Positions 1 to 7,888 of a stretch of DNA of 22,651 nt are shown here, piece by piece (within the stretch, counting starts at the first letter, position 1; each line of letters opens with the position of its first letter). A model generated the notes under the pieces. That model did no database searches. It was not told the origin of the DNA and saw only the letters and a program-made list of their open reading frames with translations. The DNA comes from Caryophanales bacterium UBA4694 (lineage in GTDB: Bacteria > Bacillota_I > Bacilli_A > RFN20 > CAG-288). Where the stretch lies: assembly GCA_002404835.1 (NCBI GenBank), contig DHKM01000029.1, positions 1 to 22,651 on the forward strand, given 5' to 3'. A program made the position numbers and the translations under genes.

Positions 1-494
1 GTTAGTTTTCAATCATGTAAGGGAATGGAATCACATCGAAAATTTCTGCTTATTTTAAACGGATTCCGCTTTTTCTTAGCCTATTTTTCGAAGAGAAGAC
101 AATGGTTTCCACGTTTTTTGGCCTTCAAAATCAAACTATACCCCCGTTTTTACCCCTTTTTCGGCCAAAAATCGGTTTGCCAGGTTGGGTGTATGGTTGC
201 ACAGTATCCGAAAAACGCAAAAAATGGGAAAATCACGAATTTGCAAAAATGCCGATGATTACGGGCTTTTCCACCTGTTCCTTCCATCGTGTACAGGTAG
301 GGGCCACCTATTCCCCTGTCGATACGAAGTAGGATGGGCGTGCATTTTGAACGTCGACCTGTTTCCCCATACGAGTAAATGCCCTATTTTTACCGCTTTA
401 CCGCCATTCGGGGCGTTTTTGCGACAAAAAAGAGGATTTCCCTCATTTTTAGAAAGAAGGAAATCCATCAAATTTTCACGATTTTTAGCTATTT
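1..494. other. No supported gene; T-rich sequence outside the element
   Basis: I see no convincing coding sequence here; the open frames lack ribosome sites and have low-complexity Phe/Pro/Lys-rich translations. The stretch is rich in T-runs next to GGCC or CGAC. It contains two short hairpins: ACCTGT/ACAGGT (273-278 with 293-298) and AGGGG/CCCCT just after it (from about 299). It lies beyond the left attachment repeat, so it is either host DNA that originally followed rlmD or the end of another element inserted at the same site; the sequence does not decide. Confidence 0.5.
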
Positions 495-539
495 TCAGCC
501 ATTTTTGCGACTCAGCAACACCACCGTCTCAACATGCGA
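495..539 (-). pseudogene. rlmD: Displaced 3' end of rlmD (orphan C-terminal tail)
   Basis: Read on the minus strand, 539 to 495 translates as SHVETVVLLSRKNG followed by TGA. This is a typical RlmD/TrmA-family C-terminus and shares its first seven codons, base for base, with the intact rlmD 3' end at 15757-15777. It has no start and no upstream body, so it is the remnant separated from rlmD when the element integrated. It shows the probable pre-insertion C-terminus. A tail left by an earlier element at the same site is the alternative. Confidence 0.85.
519..539. repeat. Attachment site attL (21-bp direct repeat)
   Basis: These 21 bases (CACCACCG...CATGCGA) match 15757-15777 exactly and in the same orientation; the flanking bases 518/15756 and 540/15778 differ. 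The serine recombinase gene lies about 190 bp inside this copy, the usual position for an integrase next to its attachment site. The crossover dinucleotide within the repeat cannot be read from the sequence. Confidence 0.9.
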
Positions 540-725
540 GGTGAATAGATAGTTGCAATATGTGACTTTGAGCTTCGGATTTTCGTCGATATATCGAAGC
601 AAGTAACATGACAAAATGCAAATCTTTGCTAATCAAGGAATAAAGATGAAAAATCGTCCTTTTCAAAGTCATTTTTTGCAAATTTTATAGGAAGAACGGC
701 GGGTAATTTTCGTTGCTCTCTATTT
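540..725. other. Element left end: attP arm and small inverted repeats, no gene
   Basis: This non-coding strip lies between attL and the recombinase stop. It holds a 12-bp palindrome TCGATATATCGA at 586-597, nested in a GCTTCG/CGAAGC inverted repeat (572-577 with 595-600). ATGTGA at 560-565 is the inverted partner of TCACAT at 15734-15739, lying 20 and 17 bases outside the repeat on the two element arms. That symmetry would reassemble around the core in a circular attP, but the match is only six bases and may be chance. Confidence 0.45.
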
Positions 726-2504
726 CTACTTGCTTATTGCTACTCTGACCTTAATGAAATTATCTTGGCACTTCACTCTTTCGTTTGCCCCTTTTTGTCT
801 AAATACGAAGTGCTTCCACAAGTAATTGAACTCATTGAGTATCGTATAGTCTAGGTTGCCTTCCATTGTATTAGGTGTGCCAAATTCTTTTTTGAAGACG
901 AAGGTCACCATAAAAGGATCGGGAACTCTGCTTTTTTCATATCCGCCGAAGATAATCCTATCGATTGTTGTATCGAAAACATCACGTGAAAATGTTTTGA
1001 GCTCCTTGCCACCACTTTCTAAAGCTGCCGCCCTGAAGTTTTGCAGTTTTGTTATAGCGTCGGATTCGGATTGAACCTGCAAATCCAGGTTTTCTTTTTC
1101 TTTGGCTAATTTTATTTTCTCAGCATTTAAGGACTTCAGCTTTGCTTCATAGACGTCCTGAGATAATGTTCCATCTACGAATGCCAAGGCTAGTTTATCA
1201 ATCTTCCCTTGATTGCTATCAATCCTCTCCTCACACTGCTCCATCAGCCCTTTAAGGTTGCTGTTCTTCATATAGTCATATGTTTTGTCGATAAAGTCAG
1301 ACAAAAAGGAGTTATCGCCACCGATGAAGCGATTATAGGCCTCTACGAAAGCACCTTCCAAAGCTTCTTCATTGATGCCTTTGGAATTTTGGCAGTCATG
1401 TTTTCCTTTTTTCGTATAGGACATACACTGCCACACCCTTCTTTCGTAGTTTTTTCCGTTTCTCCAGACTCTTCTCGTCAAAGGCCTTCCGCAAAAGCCG
1501 CATTGGCAAATGGATGAAAATGTATATTGTCTAGAGAACTTTAGTCTCGTTCCGTCGGAATTCATTTTCCTGCAATCAGACCTTGATTTGAGAATCTTAT
1601 TGGCCATATCCCATACGTCTTTTGAAACGATGGCTTCATGGTGATTTGAGATATAAAACCTATCGGACTCCCCTTCGTTTTTGAGGCGTCGTTTGGAAAT
1701 CGGATCCACAGTAAAGGTCTTTCCTTGAAGGAGGTCGCCCTTGTATTTTTCGTTTTTCAAAATGCCAATGATTGTGGAATCGTGCCATTTCGTAGAGCCA
1801 TACTTGGTCTTGCATCCTTTCTCGTTTAATTCTCTAGCCAAAATGGTTGTTCCGATCCCTTCGTTATAGCGATTGAAAATATAGCGAACGACTTCCGCTT
1901 CCTTATCATTGATGACTAACGATTGTGTCTTGGAATCAACGTCATAACCAAGGCAGGATGAAAAGCCGACGAGCTGTCCCTTGGTCATTTTCATCATCAG
2001 TCCCTTCTTGACGTGCTCGGATGTATTTTGAACTTCCTGCTGAGCAACGGATGAAAGAACCGTCAATAAAAGCTCTCCTTCCGCCGTCATGGTATCAATG
2101 TGTTCCTCCTCAAACCTCACAGCGATTCTTTTGTCTTTGAGGGTTCTAATATAATTGAGGGTATCGACAGTATTTCTCGCAAAGCGGGAAATCGATTTGA
2201 CTAAAATCAGATCAATTTTACCTTCCATGCAATCCGCAATCATCCTTTGGAAATCCGGTCTTTTGTCCGCATTGACTCCTGATATTCCTTCATCTGCATA
2301 AATGCCGGCGTTCTCCCAACCAGGATTTTCCTCGATCAAATCCTTATAGTAATTCACTTGGGAGATAAAAGAATCATGTTGCTCATTGCTGTTGGTAGAA
2401 ACACGACAATAAGCGCATACTCTCAGCTTATGACCGGGATTCTTGTTATTCCTTAAATTGCCCTTTGAAGCTTTGATGATCTTTAATTTCGGCTGTTCAT
2501 CCAT
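726..2504 (-). CDS. Large serine recombinase (site-specific integrase)
   Basis: This enzyme should integrate and excise the element by recombining attP with the rlmD attB site. The N-terminal resolvase domain (about residues 28-170) has the catalytic Ser36 in YCRVSTN, and Arg107/Arg110 in SRFAR. A recombinase domain follows (about 185-300), then a zinc ribbon with Cys335/Cys338 (CGFC), Cys360 and Cys371, and a charged coiled-coil segment around 415-490. At 592 aa it is full length for the large serine family. The ATG at 2504 has a strong GGGAGGTGAT site, 13 bp after the preceding stop. It is the last gene of the minus-strand mobility module and lies next to attL, as expected for an integrase. 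The specificity for rlmD is inferred from position, not from the protein. Confidence 0.96.
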   Translation of the reverse strand: MDEQPKLKIIKASKGNLRNNKNPGHKLRVCAYCRVSTNSNEQHDSFISQVNYYKDLIEENPGWENAGIYADEGISGVNADKRPDFQRMIADCMEGKIDLILVKSISRFARNTVDTLNYIRTLKDKRIAVRFEEEHIDTMTAEGELLLTVLSSVAQQEVQNTSEHVKKGLMMKMTKGQLVGFSSCLGYDVDSKTQSLVINDKEAEVVRYIFNRYNEGIGTTILARELNEKGCKTKYGSTKWHDSTIIGILKNEKYKGDLLQGKTFTVDPISKRRLKNEGESDRFYISNHHEAIVSKDVWDMANKILKSRSDCRKMNSDGTRLKFSRQYTFSSICQCGFCGRPLTRRVWRNGKNYERRVWQCMSYTKKGKHDCQNSKGINEEALEGAFVEAYNRFIGGDNSFLSDFIDKTYDYMKNSNLKGLMEQCEERIDSNQGKIDKLALAFVDGTLSQDVYEAKLKSLNAEKIKLAKEKENLDLQVQSESDAITKLQNFRAAALESGGKELKTFSRDVFDTTIDRIIFGGYEKSRVPDPFMVTFVFKKEFGTPNTMEGNLDYTILNEFNYLWKHFVFRQKGANERVKCQDNFIKVRVAISK

Positions 2505-2517
2505 AGTATCACCTCCC

Positions 2518-2748
2518 TTATAGGCTCATTTCATTTTCATCTTTCTTTGTGATTCTCAGCCTTCCAAGCAGGAAATCGTCCTTAACCTGGCAGTCCCTCA
2601 TAAAACAGCTCTTAAGGTATTTGTATTCCGTTTCGGTTATCGCCCCGTCTATTTTCATCTTTGCAAGAAGTTCAACGGAACGGACATAATACATAAAATC
2701 GTCGTGGTTGACGTTAGCGTTCCTCTTCCTCTTTTTGCTTTCTGCCAT
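2518..2748 (-). CDS. Small SHOCT-like protein of the mobility module
   Basis: A 76-residue protein with a very basic N-terminus (MAESKKRKRN) followed by a helical segment. The stretch LAKMKIDGAITETEYKYLK has the L..M...G.IT..E pattern of short SHOCT-type domains, which often accompany recombinases in Bacillota mobile elements. The ATG at 2748 overlaps the upstream stop as TGATG, implying translational coupling; a TTG one codon earlier is possible but less likely. The recombinase follows after 13 bp. A role in regulating or directing recombination is a guess from position. Confidence 0.7.
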   Translation of the reverse strand: MAESKKRKRNANVNHDDFMYYVRSVELLAKMKIDGAITETEYKYLKSCFMRDCQVKDDFLLGRLRITKKDENEMSL

Positions 2749-3218
2749 CAATCAGTTAATACCCCCCCTTCCAAATTACCATCCATCTTTGCAAGCTTCA
2801 GTTTTCTCCATTCCGGAGTGATTTTGTCTTCTCTTAATCCCCTAAAATAGCTCTTGCCGTCATAGTATCTTTCGCCATCGAAATAGCTCATCAAGGCATC
2901 GACCATACGATTAGGCAAAAGTTCTTCCCTTTCTTCTTCACCTATGAAGGCAAAGTACTTGTTCATTTGCTCATGGCGTTTCTTCTCTTCAATCCATAAA
3001 TCGTAGAGATCAAAGAAGATGTCCACCTCATCCTTTTCTTTGTCATTGAGAACATCTTTCATTTTGGAAAGATAGTCGGTGGCGGCCCTTAGCATGGCAA
3101 AGCCTAAATTGGCCAAAACGTCTTCGTAATCCGGCATTTTATCGCCCTCGATGATGTCGTTTTTCTCGCCCGGTTTGAAACAGTCGAGGATGTGAAATCG
3201 TTCGTACTTTTCGTTCAT
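2748..3218 (-). CDS. Unknown 156-aa protein of the mobility module
   Basis: I do not recognise this protein. It is acidic and predicted largely helical, with no signal peptide or membrane segment and no cysteine cluster. A Lys/Glu-rich amphipathic stretch runs about residues 50-85 (KMKDVLNDKEKDEVDIFFD), and the C-terminus is YFDGERYYDGKSYF followed by a basic part. The ATG at 3218 has AAAGGA close upstream and an AAAGGAG further away. It heads the three-gene run 156 aa, SHOCT-like, recombinase, with stop/start overlap to the next gene, so it is probably co-expressed with excision/integration functions. Confidence 0.75.
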   Translation of the reverse strand: MNEKYERFHILDCFKPGEKNDIIEGDKMPDYEDVLANLGFAMLRAATDYLSKMKDVLNDKEKDEVDIFFDLYDLWIEEKKRHEQMNKYFAFIGEEEREELLPNRMVDALMSYFDGERYYDGKSYFRGLREDKITPEWRKLKLAKMDGNLEGGVLTD

Positions 3219-3345
3219 TTTCCTTTGTTTCTCCTTTCTTTTTTCGTGAATTTGCTTTCGATGGGTATCCCATCATGAAAACGTGAGTTCTAACTTTTAG
3301 AACAAACGCTTATCCTGTCTCTAAGAACAGGCAACAGCCATCCCT
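3219..3345. other. Cluster of three inverted repeats between relaxase and 156-aa gene (candidate oriT or regulatory region)
   Basis: In 127 bp there are three consecutive hairpin-forming repeats: GATGGG-TAT-CCCATC (3260-3274), GTTCTAA-CTT-TTAGAAC (3287-3303), and CCTGT/ACAGG (3314-3318 with 3327-3331). None is followed by a clear T-run on the minus strand, so an ordinary terminator is not obvious. Such a cluster beside a relaxase gene is reminiscent of a nick region, but it could equally hold the promoter or operator for the downstream genes. Confidence 0.45.
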
Positions 3346-4530
3346 TTACATGGTGTTTTCCTCCTCGATTTCTTCTCTTCCTTTTTCCAGTTCATCCAAA
3401 ATCCTTTGGTATTCAAGGTATGTCTCATAAGCAATATCCGCAGCCTTTTGGGCAAAGAACAAAGCATCGTTTAAGACCGATGAAACGGATTTGATATGAA
3501 GCCTTTGGATCGCCTTTGGATGTTTTAAAGAGGAACGATTTGTCCTCTCCTTTTTCTTCTTGGAAGACAACTCTTTGATGATCACATTGCCTACCCTTCG
3601 CTTCATGTCTTTCTCGAACTTAGGTTTATAGAGATATGGGGTTGGGTCAATGTTGCTGTTTAGGCACGCCTTTGTCATCTCTTGATCTCTTTTGGAAGCC
3701 TCTTCTAGAAGTTTGCGATATGGCTTAGCGATGTACCCGTGTTCCAAAATGACGTTGGTTAAGGAATCAACATCTTTCCTAATACAATCGGTTTCTATGG
3801 ATTCATAGTTGATTCCGTCTTTGTTTGGAAGCTTTTCATAAATTGCCTTACATAAGATGGATATGTTCTCTTTGTTCCTCTCAAAGCGTTTGGATACGAC
3901 TCTATGAGCTTCTTCGATAACGAGGTCCCTCACCCTTTTTGCTCCTTCCACCGGAGACATGTAGTTTCTTTCTATGGCTAACTTGAAGGCGTCTACTTTA
4001 TTAATAGGGAGCTTTCCTTTCCTGTATTTTCTGCCTTTGGTCTTTCGATCGTACATGTTAGGCTCATCTTGAAAGAAGGATAAATGGATATGCCTGTTGT
4101 CCGTGTTTTGATGAAGACCGGCATACCACGTTGTCTTCTTTGGGTCCAAACCGACCGATTTAAAGAAAGAAGGAAGAAGCTTCATAAGAAGTTTCCTAGC
4201 ATCTTCTGGACTATTGCAGTTAGAAAGACCATATTTTTCTTTAAAGCTAATTACGCAGTCCCAGATTGTCGAATCCGTGGACCTCAGCCTTTCCCTAAGA
4301 GCCTTTTTGTCTGTTGCAGAAACTAATCCCTTAGAATTGAATATTCCGGATGACTTGTCTTTGTCGTCGGCGTAATCGACATAATCTTTAATGGATAAGG
4401 TTTGTCTAACGCCTTTGTCAACGTAATTTACGTAATCGTCTTTCTTCGAGGAGGAGTAGAAGTCTCTTCCTTCGCTGCCCTTCTCGTAATAATGTATTCT
4501 CACGAGAACGTTTGGTGATTCTTTAGCCAT
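3346..4530 (-). CDS. mobL: MobL-type relaxase
   Basis: This protein probably nicks the element at its origin of transfer and pilots the strand to a recipient. The key signature is the HxNTDNRHIHL histidine cluster (His140, His147, His149 in the 394-residue protein), the metal-binding motif of MOB-L relaxases of Bacillota plasmids such as pLS20. Tyr-rich YVDYADD upstream (about residues 50-56) could supply the nicking tyrosine. The C-terminal half is basic, with a KKKKERTNRS stretch. I chose ATG 4530: it has AAGG about nine bases upstream and overlaps the preceding stop as ATGGCTAA. A start at 4560 has no ribosome site and would overlap by 38 bp. No coupling protein or secretion genes are present. 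Confidence 0.88.
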   Translation of the reverse strand: MAKESPNVLVRIHYYEKGSEGRDFYSSSKKDDYVNYVDKGVRQTLSIKDYVDYADDKDKSSGIFNSKGLVSATDKKALRERLRSTDSTIWDCVISFKEKYGLSNCNSPEDARKLLMKLLPSFFKSVGLDPKKTTWYAGLHQNTDNRHIHLSFFQDEPNMYDRKTKGRKYRKGKLPINKVDAFKLAIERNYMSPVEGAKRVRDLVIEEAHRVVSKRFERNKENISILCKAIYEKLPNKDGINYESIETDCIRKDVDSLTNVILEHGYIAKPYRKLLEEASKRDQEMTKACLNSNIDPTPYLYKPKFEKDMKRRVGNVIIKELSSKKKKERTNRSSLKHPKAIQRLHIKSVSSVLNDALFFAQKAADIAYETYLEYQRILDELEKGREEIEEENTM

Positions 4531-4945
4531 GGTACGCCTTATGCATCCTTTCCTGCTCATTCAAAAGACTTAGTGGCAATTCATCCATTGACCCGTTGAT
4601 GATGTCGTCGACATAGGCGCCACTTTTTCCAGCGATTTCATAAATCATCCAATAGATTCTGATAAGAAGCTTCATCGAGATCCGCTCGTCTATCTTCCCC
4701 TCGCAGACCTTTTCAAGAAGAGCATCCAAAGTCTCTTTTTGAGAAGACAGCCTTTCATCAAAGTTCTTAATCTCTTCTTTACTAGAGATGGCTCTTAATC
4801 CCTCTCGTTTGTCTAAACCGTCATTCATCAAAGAGACAATATAATTGGATTTCGAACCTTTGTATCCAGAAGCCTCGATATCCTTAAGAATTCTCTCCTT
4901 GGTGGCCTGATCTAGGCCGTTGATCGTAATGTAGTCAAATTGCAA
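4523..4945 (-). CDS. Putative ribbon-helix-helix relaxosome accessory protein
   Basis: A 140-residue protein directly upstream of the relaxase. The N-terminus reads as a short strand (FDYITING) followed by two helices (ATKERILKDIEASGY, SKSNYIVSLMNDGL), the layout of ribbon-helix-helix DNA-binding proteins that assist relaxases at oriT. The remainder is helical and unassigned. The start is TTG at 4945: GGAGG lies nine bases upstream, and the nearby ATG at 4950 is in another frame that stops after 12 codons. The stop overlaps the relaxase start by 8 bp, so the two are coupled. The role is inferred from fold pattern and position. Confidence 0.7.
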   Translation of the reverse strand: MQFDYITINGLDQATKERILKDIEASGYKGSKSNYIVSLMNDGLDKREGLRAISSKEEIKNFDERLSSQKETLDALLEKVCEGKIDERISMKLLIRIYWMIYEIAGKSGAYVDDIINGSMDELPLSLLNEQERMHKAYHG

Positions 4946-5095
4946 TCCATATCACCTCCCTCCATTGTTATAGTCCGTGAAAAATGGGCCTTTGGTATCA
5001 CTTTTCGATATATCTACCGAAAACTTTTTATCTGCACCCACTATTTAGATACGGATTTGCACCGGGAGGTTGAGAAAAGATTTTTTGCTCACACG
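4946..5095. other. Upstream region of the mobilization genes; possible oriT/promoter
   Basis: This gap precedes the accessory protein and relaxase genes. It contains an inverted repeat TTTTCG/CGAAAA (5002-5007 with 5018-5023) enclosing GATATATCTAC, and a TGCACC direct repeat at about 5034 and 5059. The GATATATCTACCG core resembles motifs near the element's right end (15519-15531 and 15622-15634). A TATAAC box on the minus strand lies about 20 bases before the TTG start, but no good -35 box accompanies it. Origins of transfer usually lie upstream of the relaxosome genes, which makes this a second candidate. Confidence 0.4.
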
Positions 5096-5123
5096 AAAAA
5101 AGTCCCATAAACAAGGGACTTTT
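5096..5123 (-). terminator. Intrinsic terminator of the defence operon
   Basis: On the minus strand a 9-bp perfect stem AAAAGTCCC/GGGACTTTT with an 8-base loop ends in a T-run. It lies 17 bp after the stop of the 209-aa gene. It is the only clear terminator between the controller gene and here, so it probably ends the whole cargo transcript and separates it from the mobilization genes. Confidence 0.85.
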
Positions 5124-5139
5124 GGCACTAATCTTTTTG

Positions 5140-5769
5140 TTAATTTTTCTTGACTACAAAGCGATTTATTCGCTTTTCGAGAGCTGGATATGTCGCGACA
5201 TGATCATATTCCGCTTTTTCTCGGAGTTTCCTTTGCTTGGCTTTCTTCTCGTTTAGCTCCACAAGATTCTCATATTTGTCGAAAGCATTATGGTATTCAT
5301 CGCACACTCCAGGAATGGTCTTATAGTCATCCCAATGCCATTCCCTAAGTCCTAAGTAATTAGCTTTTCCATAGACTTTTCTTAGAGTCGGATTCAAAAG
5401 GAAAAACGGATTATCAATTGCTTCTCTAAAGACGTAGATATTCGCCAATTGTGCTTTGGTCTTCTCGTCAAAGTTCCTAAATTGGACCACATGACCATGC
5501 TTATAAAGGTATTTTAAATCGTATTGGATAGTCCTATCTTCACAGCCTAGTTTCTTGGCCAGGAAAGATATACTTATCGGCTTTCCTTTGTGGGTTTTAA
5601 CATAGTAAAGAATGATGCATCTTCTTTGCAATGGGGTTATCTTTCTAACCACGGCATCCTGTTCTTCAGTCATGGGTCTAACAATGATGTAACCATATTT
5701 TCCTAGGCGATCATTAGTGCCAGCATAATATCGTCGTTCTGCTGTCGTGATTCTTTTTCCGTCTTCCAC
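5140..5769 (-). CDS. Winged helix-turn-helix protein, unknown role
   Basis: A 209-residue basic protein. Residues about 48-97 look like a winged helix: LQRRCIILYYVKTH, then SISFLAKKLGCEDRTIQYDLKYL as helix-turn-helix, then HGHVVQFRNF as a wing. The C-terminal third is Lys/Arg/Glu-rich and probably helical. The start is GTG at 5769, with GAGGA ten bases upstream, 13 bp after the AIPR stop. Position makes it the last gene before the operon terminator. Sampled GC (21-25 per 60) is between the defence genes and the mobility genes, so it may belong to the mobile backbone, for example as a replication or transfer regulator, rather than to the defence system. Confidence 0.75.
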   Translation of the reverse strand: MEDGKRITTAERRYYAGTNDRLGKYGYIIVRPMTEEQDAVVRKITPLQRRCIILYYVKTHKGKPISISFLAKKLGCEDRTIQYDLKYLYKHGHVVQFRNFDEKTKAQLANIYVFREAIDNPFFLLNPTLRKVYGKANYLGLREWHWDDYKTIPGVCDEYHNAFDKYENLVELNEKKAKQRKLREKAEYDHVATYPALEKRINRFVVKKN

Positions 5770-5782
5770 TATTTCACATTCC

Positions 5783-7885
5783 TCAGTTAATGTATTGGCT
5801 CATCTTATTGATGATAGCGGATAAATCCTTCACCTGCTTCTTTGAAAGACTTCTATAAATTTGTTGAATAAACTTGACGGCATAATCACAAAGCTGGCAT
5901 TCATATGGAGTAAGCTCTTTTAACTGAATGCCAACTTCTTTAACTTTTTCCCAATAATCAATTCCACGATTATAGATGTCAATTTCCGAAGAAATCGCAC
6001 TATTGAATTTTTGTTCTTTAGAAGCCAACCGGTTTTCAACATCCTTATCTTCTTTATCAATTAACAAGCTAATTGTTTCTTCGCTTAAAGAATAAGGCTT
6101 TGCTTTAATAGTCTCCCAACAAACCTGTCGCTTAGCGTATTCGCCAATATTGAGGTATGGCCTATGAGGATCATTGAAGACATCATAACAAATTTTTGCG
6201 ATTTTCCTTAAATCATCAAAATATTCTTCAGAAAGCGCCTGCTGTTCCCAAACCTTCTTATAATTAAATACCTTTCCGGTTTTACTTATCTCATACATGA
6301 ATTTAGAAAAAGTATATGGAACAAGTTGAGCACGATAGCCTTTGTTATTTATATACCATTCTTCGTCACTGATAAGCTGTTCAATTTTTTTGAATATGAT
6401 TGCTTTTGAAACTAAGTCTTTATAATAAACCTCATTAAATTGATCTTTGTTTTTATCCCACTCTTTTTCCATCAATAATTGGAATTTAGTCATATTAACT
6501 TCAGCACCCCATGAAACATCATATGGTCTCATGGCATCAGCGTTTATATATTTTGCCAAATCAGTTTTCGTAAACTTCTGAGCTTTTGGATTTTGAAGTT
6601 CATAAACATTTCTTTCCTTTTTAGTCTTGAGCTTCATCTTAGCTTGATCATATTGACCACGAGCACGTTCAAAAAACCAAATGGATTGAACAGTAGAGTT
6701 AGGTGCCAATGGCGCCTTAATTTTACGGGAGAACTCTTCAATTCTTGTATAAAATGGGTGGTTTGAATTCAAATCGGCATTTGTTACTTTATTTTGTTTA
6801 TTAGCATATTTAGAAATTAACCTAATCAATTCAGCCTTATCTGCGCCTTCGTTAATGATAGATAATTTCATTTGAACGTAAATGCCGCTTAAATCAGCGT
6901 TGTTCTTCAAAACGGCAGACGCCAAAGACGCTGTTGTCTGACCACCATTGATTATCTGTAAATTTTTAAAGGAAGTAATCACAGGCCCATTTGCTGTGTT
7001 TGTCACTTCAATTGAATCCGCTGTTGTTGCAATACCATTATTGAAAGCAAAGAATTTTTCCTTGTCGTTCAAAATAGTGTTGAGAATACCTTTATTGATT
7101 TCACCTCTAGTATTCAAAAACGAACGAACATTACTTTCGAGTAAACGGGCATTATATTTCAAATAAATATCGCTTAAAAATATGCCGGGAACAACCGCAA
7201 GATAAGACTCATAATCTTTGGATTCAATTTGAGCCTTAATGCAAGGAATTCCATCTACACCAAAATCAGCTGTGTTGATCAAAATATCATCTTTTTGAGC
7301 TCCAGCCATTTTCGTATGATAAATGCCTTCTATATCCAAAAGAGTTAAATCCACATCAAAAGTTTTAGTTCCTATTTCTAATGGTTTCAGTTCGATAGTC
7401 GTTTTCAATCGTGAACTCTTTAAATTTGTGGATACGATAATAACCTGAAGTTTCTTAATTGAATCAATGTGTTTCCTAATAGATTTTGCTAGTTCTGTTG
7501 TAGGGTCGGATTCAGAAGCACCATCAAAATAGCCAGACAAAACATTAGTAAAGAAATTTTCTAGAAGCTGAGCTTTATCCCTTATAAATTCAGAGTTAAT
7601 CGGTTGGACATCGCCATCATTGAAATCAGCATAGAGCAAATGAATTGTATTGATTGATGTCTCTAAATAAGAAGCGTCAAGCCTCATATTTCTAAACTTG
7701 TTGTTGTTTGTTTTCCAATCAACATACGTATGCGTTAAGTCGCTGAGTAGTCCGAAATCGTTGATCAAAATATCTTTACACTCATCTACAAAGACATCTT
7801 CGGGATAATCCGAATCAGTAATAGCTTGTGCTTTAATATCATTGATGAAATCTGCTCTAAAATCTTCAAGTGAATACCCATCCAT
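5783..7885 (-). CDS. AIPR-family protein (abortive infection phage resistance)
   Basis: A 700-residue protein with the hallmark AIPR motifs: LLESNVRSFL (248-257), FFAFNNGIATTAD (278-290) and LQIINGGQTTASL (309-321). Family members are linked to phage resistance, with AIPR domains found in abortive-infection proteins and in restriction operons; the biochemical activity is not settled. There is no signal peptide or membrane segment. The C-terminal 350 residues are Lys-rich and unassigned. The ATG at 7885 has GGAGG eight bases upstream and lies three bases after the DUF4420 stop. I infer it is an effector or a target-recognition partner of the nuclease complex. Confidence 0.9.
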   Translation of the reverse strand: MDGYSLEDFRADFINDIKAQAITDSDYPEDVFVDECKDILINDFGLLSDLTHTYVDWKTNNNKFRNMRLDASYLETSINTIHLLYADFNDGDVQPINSEFIRDKAQLLENFFTNVLSGYFDGASESDPTTELAKSIRKHIDSIKKLQVIIVSTNLKSSRLKTTIELKPLEIGTKTFDVDLTLLDIEGIYHTKMAGAQKDDILINTADFGVDGIPCIKAQIESKDYESYLAVVPGIFLSDIYLKYNARLLESNVRSFLNTRGEINKGILNTILNDKEKFFAFNNGIATTADSIEVTNTANGPVITSFKNLQIINGGQTTASLASAVLKNNADLSGIYVQMKLSIINEGADKAELIRLISKYANKQNKVTNADLNSNHPFYTRIEEFSRKIKAPLAPNSTVQSIWFFERARGQYDQAKMKLKTKKERNVYELQNPKAQKFTKTDLAKYINADAMRPYDVSWGAEVNMTKFQLLMEKEWDKNKDQFNEVYYKDLVSKAIIFKKIEQLISDEEWYINNKGYRAQLVPYTFSKFMYEISKTGKVFNYKKVWEQQALSEEYFDDLRKIAKICYDVFNDPHRPYLNIGEYAKRQVCWETIKAKPYSLSEETISLLIDKEDKDVENRLASKEQKFNSAISSEIDIYNRGIDYWEKVKEVGIQLKELTPYECQLCDYAVKFIQQIYRSLSKKQVKDLSAIINKMSQYIN

Positions 7886-7888
7886 AAT

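Noticed and set aside
185..544. 119-residue open frame on the plus strand at the left edge
   Set aside because: No ribosome site, improbable composition, and it runs across the orphan rlmD tail and attL in antisense.
4531..4560. Longer relaxase start at 4560
   Set aside because: No ribosome site, 38-bp overlap with the upstream gene, and family similarity begins after the ATG at 4530.
5140..5769. Calling the winged-helix gene a replication initiator
   Set aside because: Only a winged-helix pattern is visible; there are no recognisable Rep motifs or iterons nearby.
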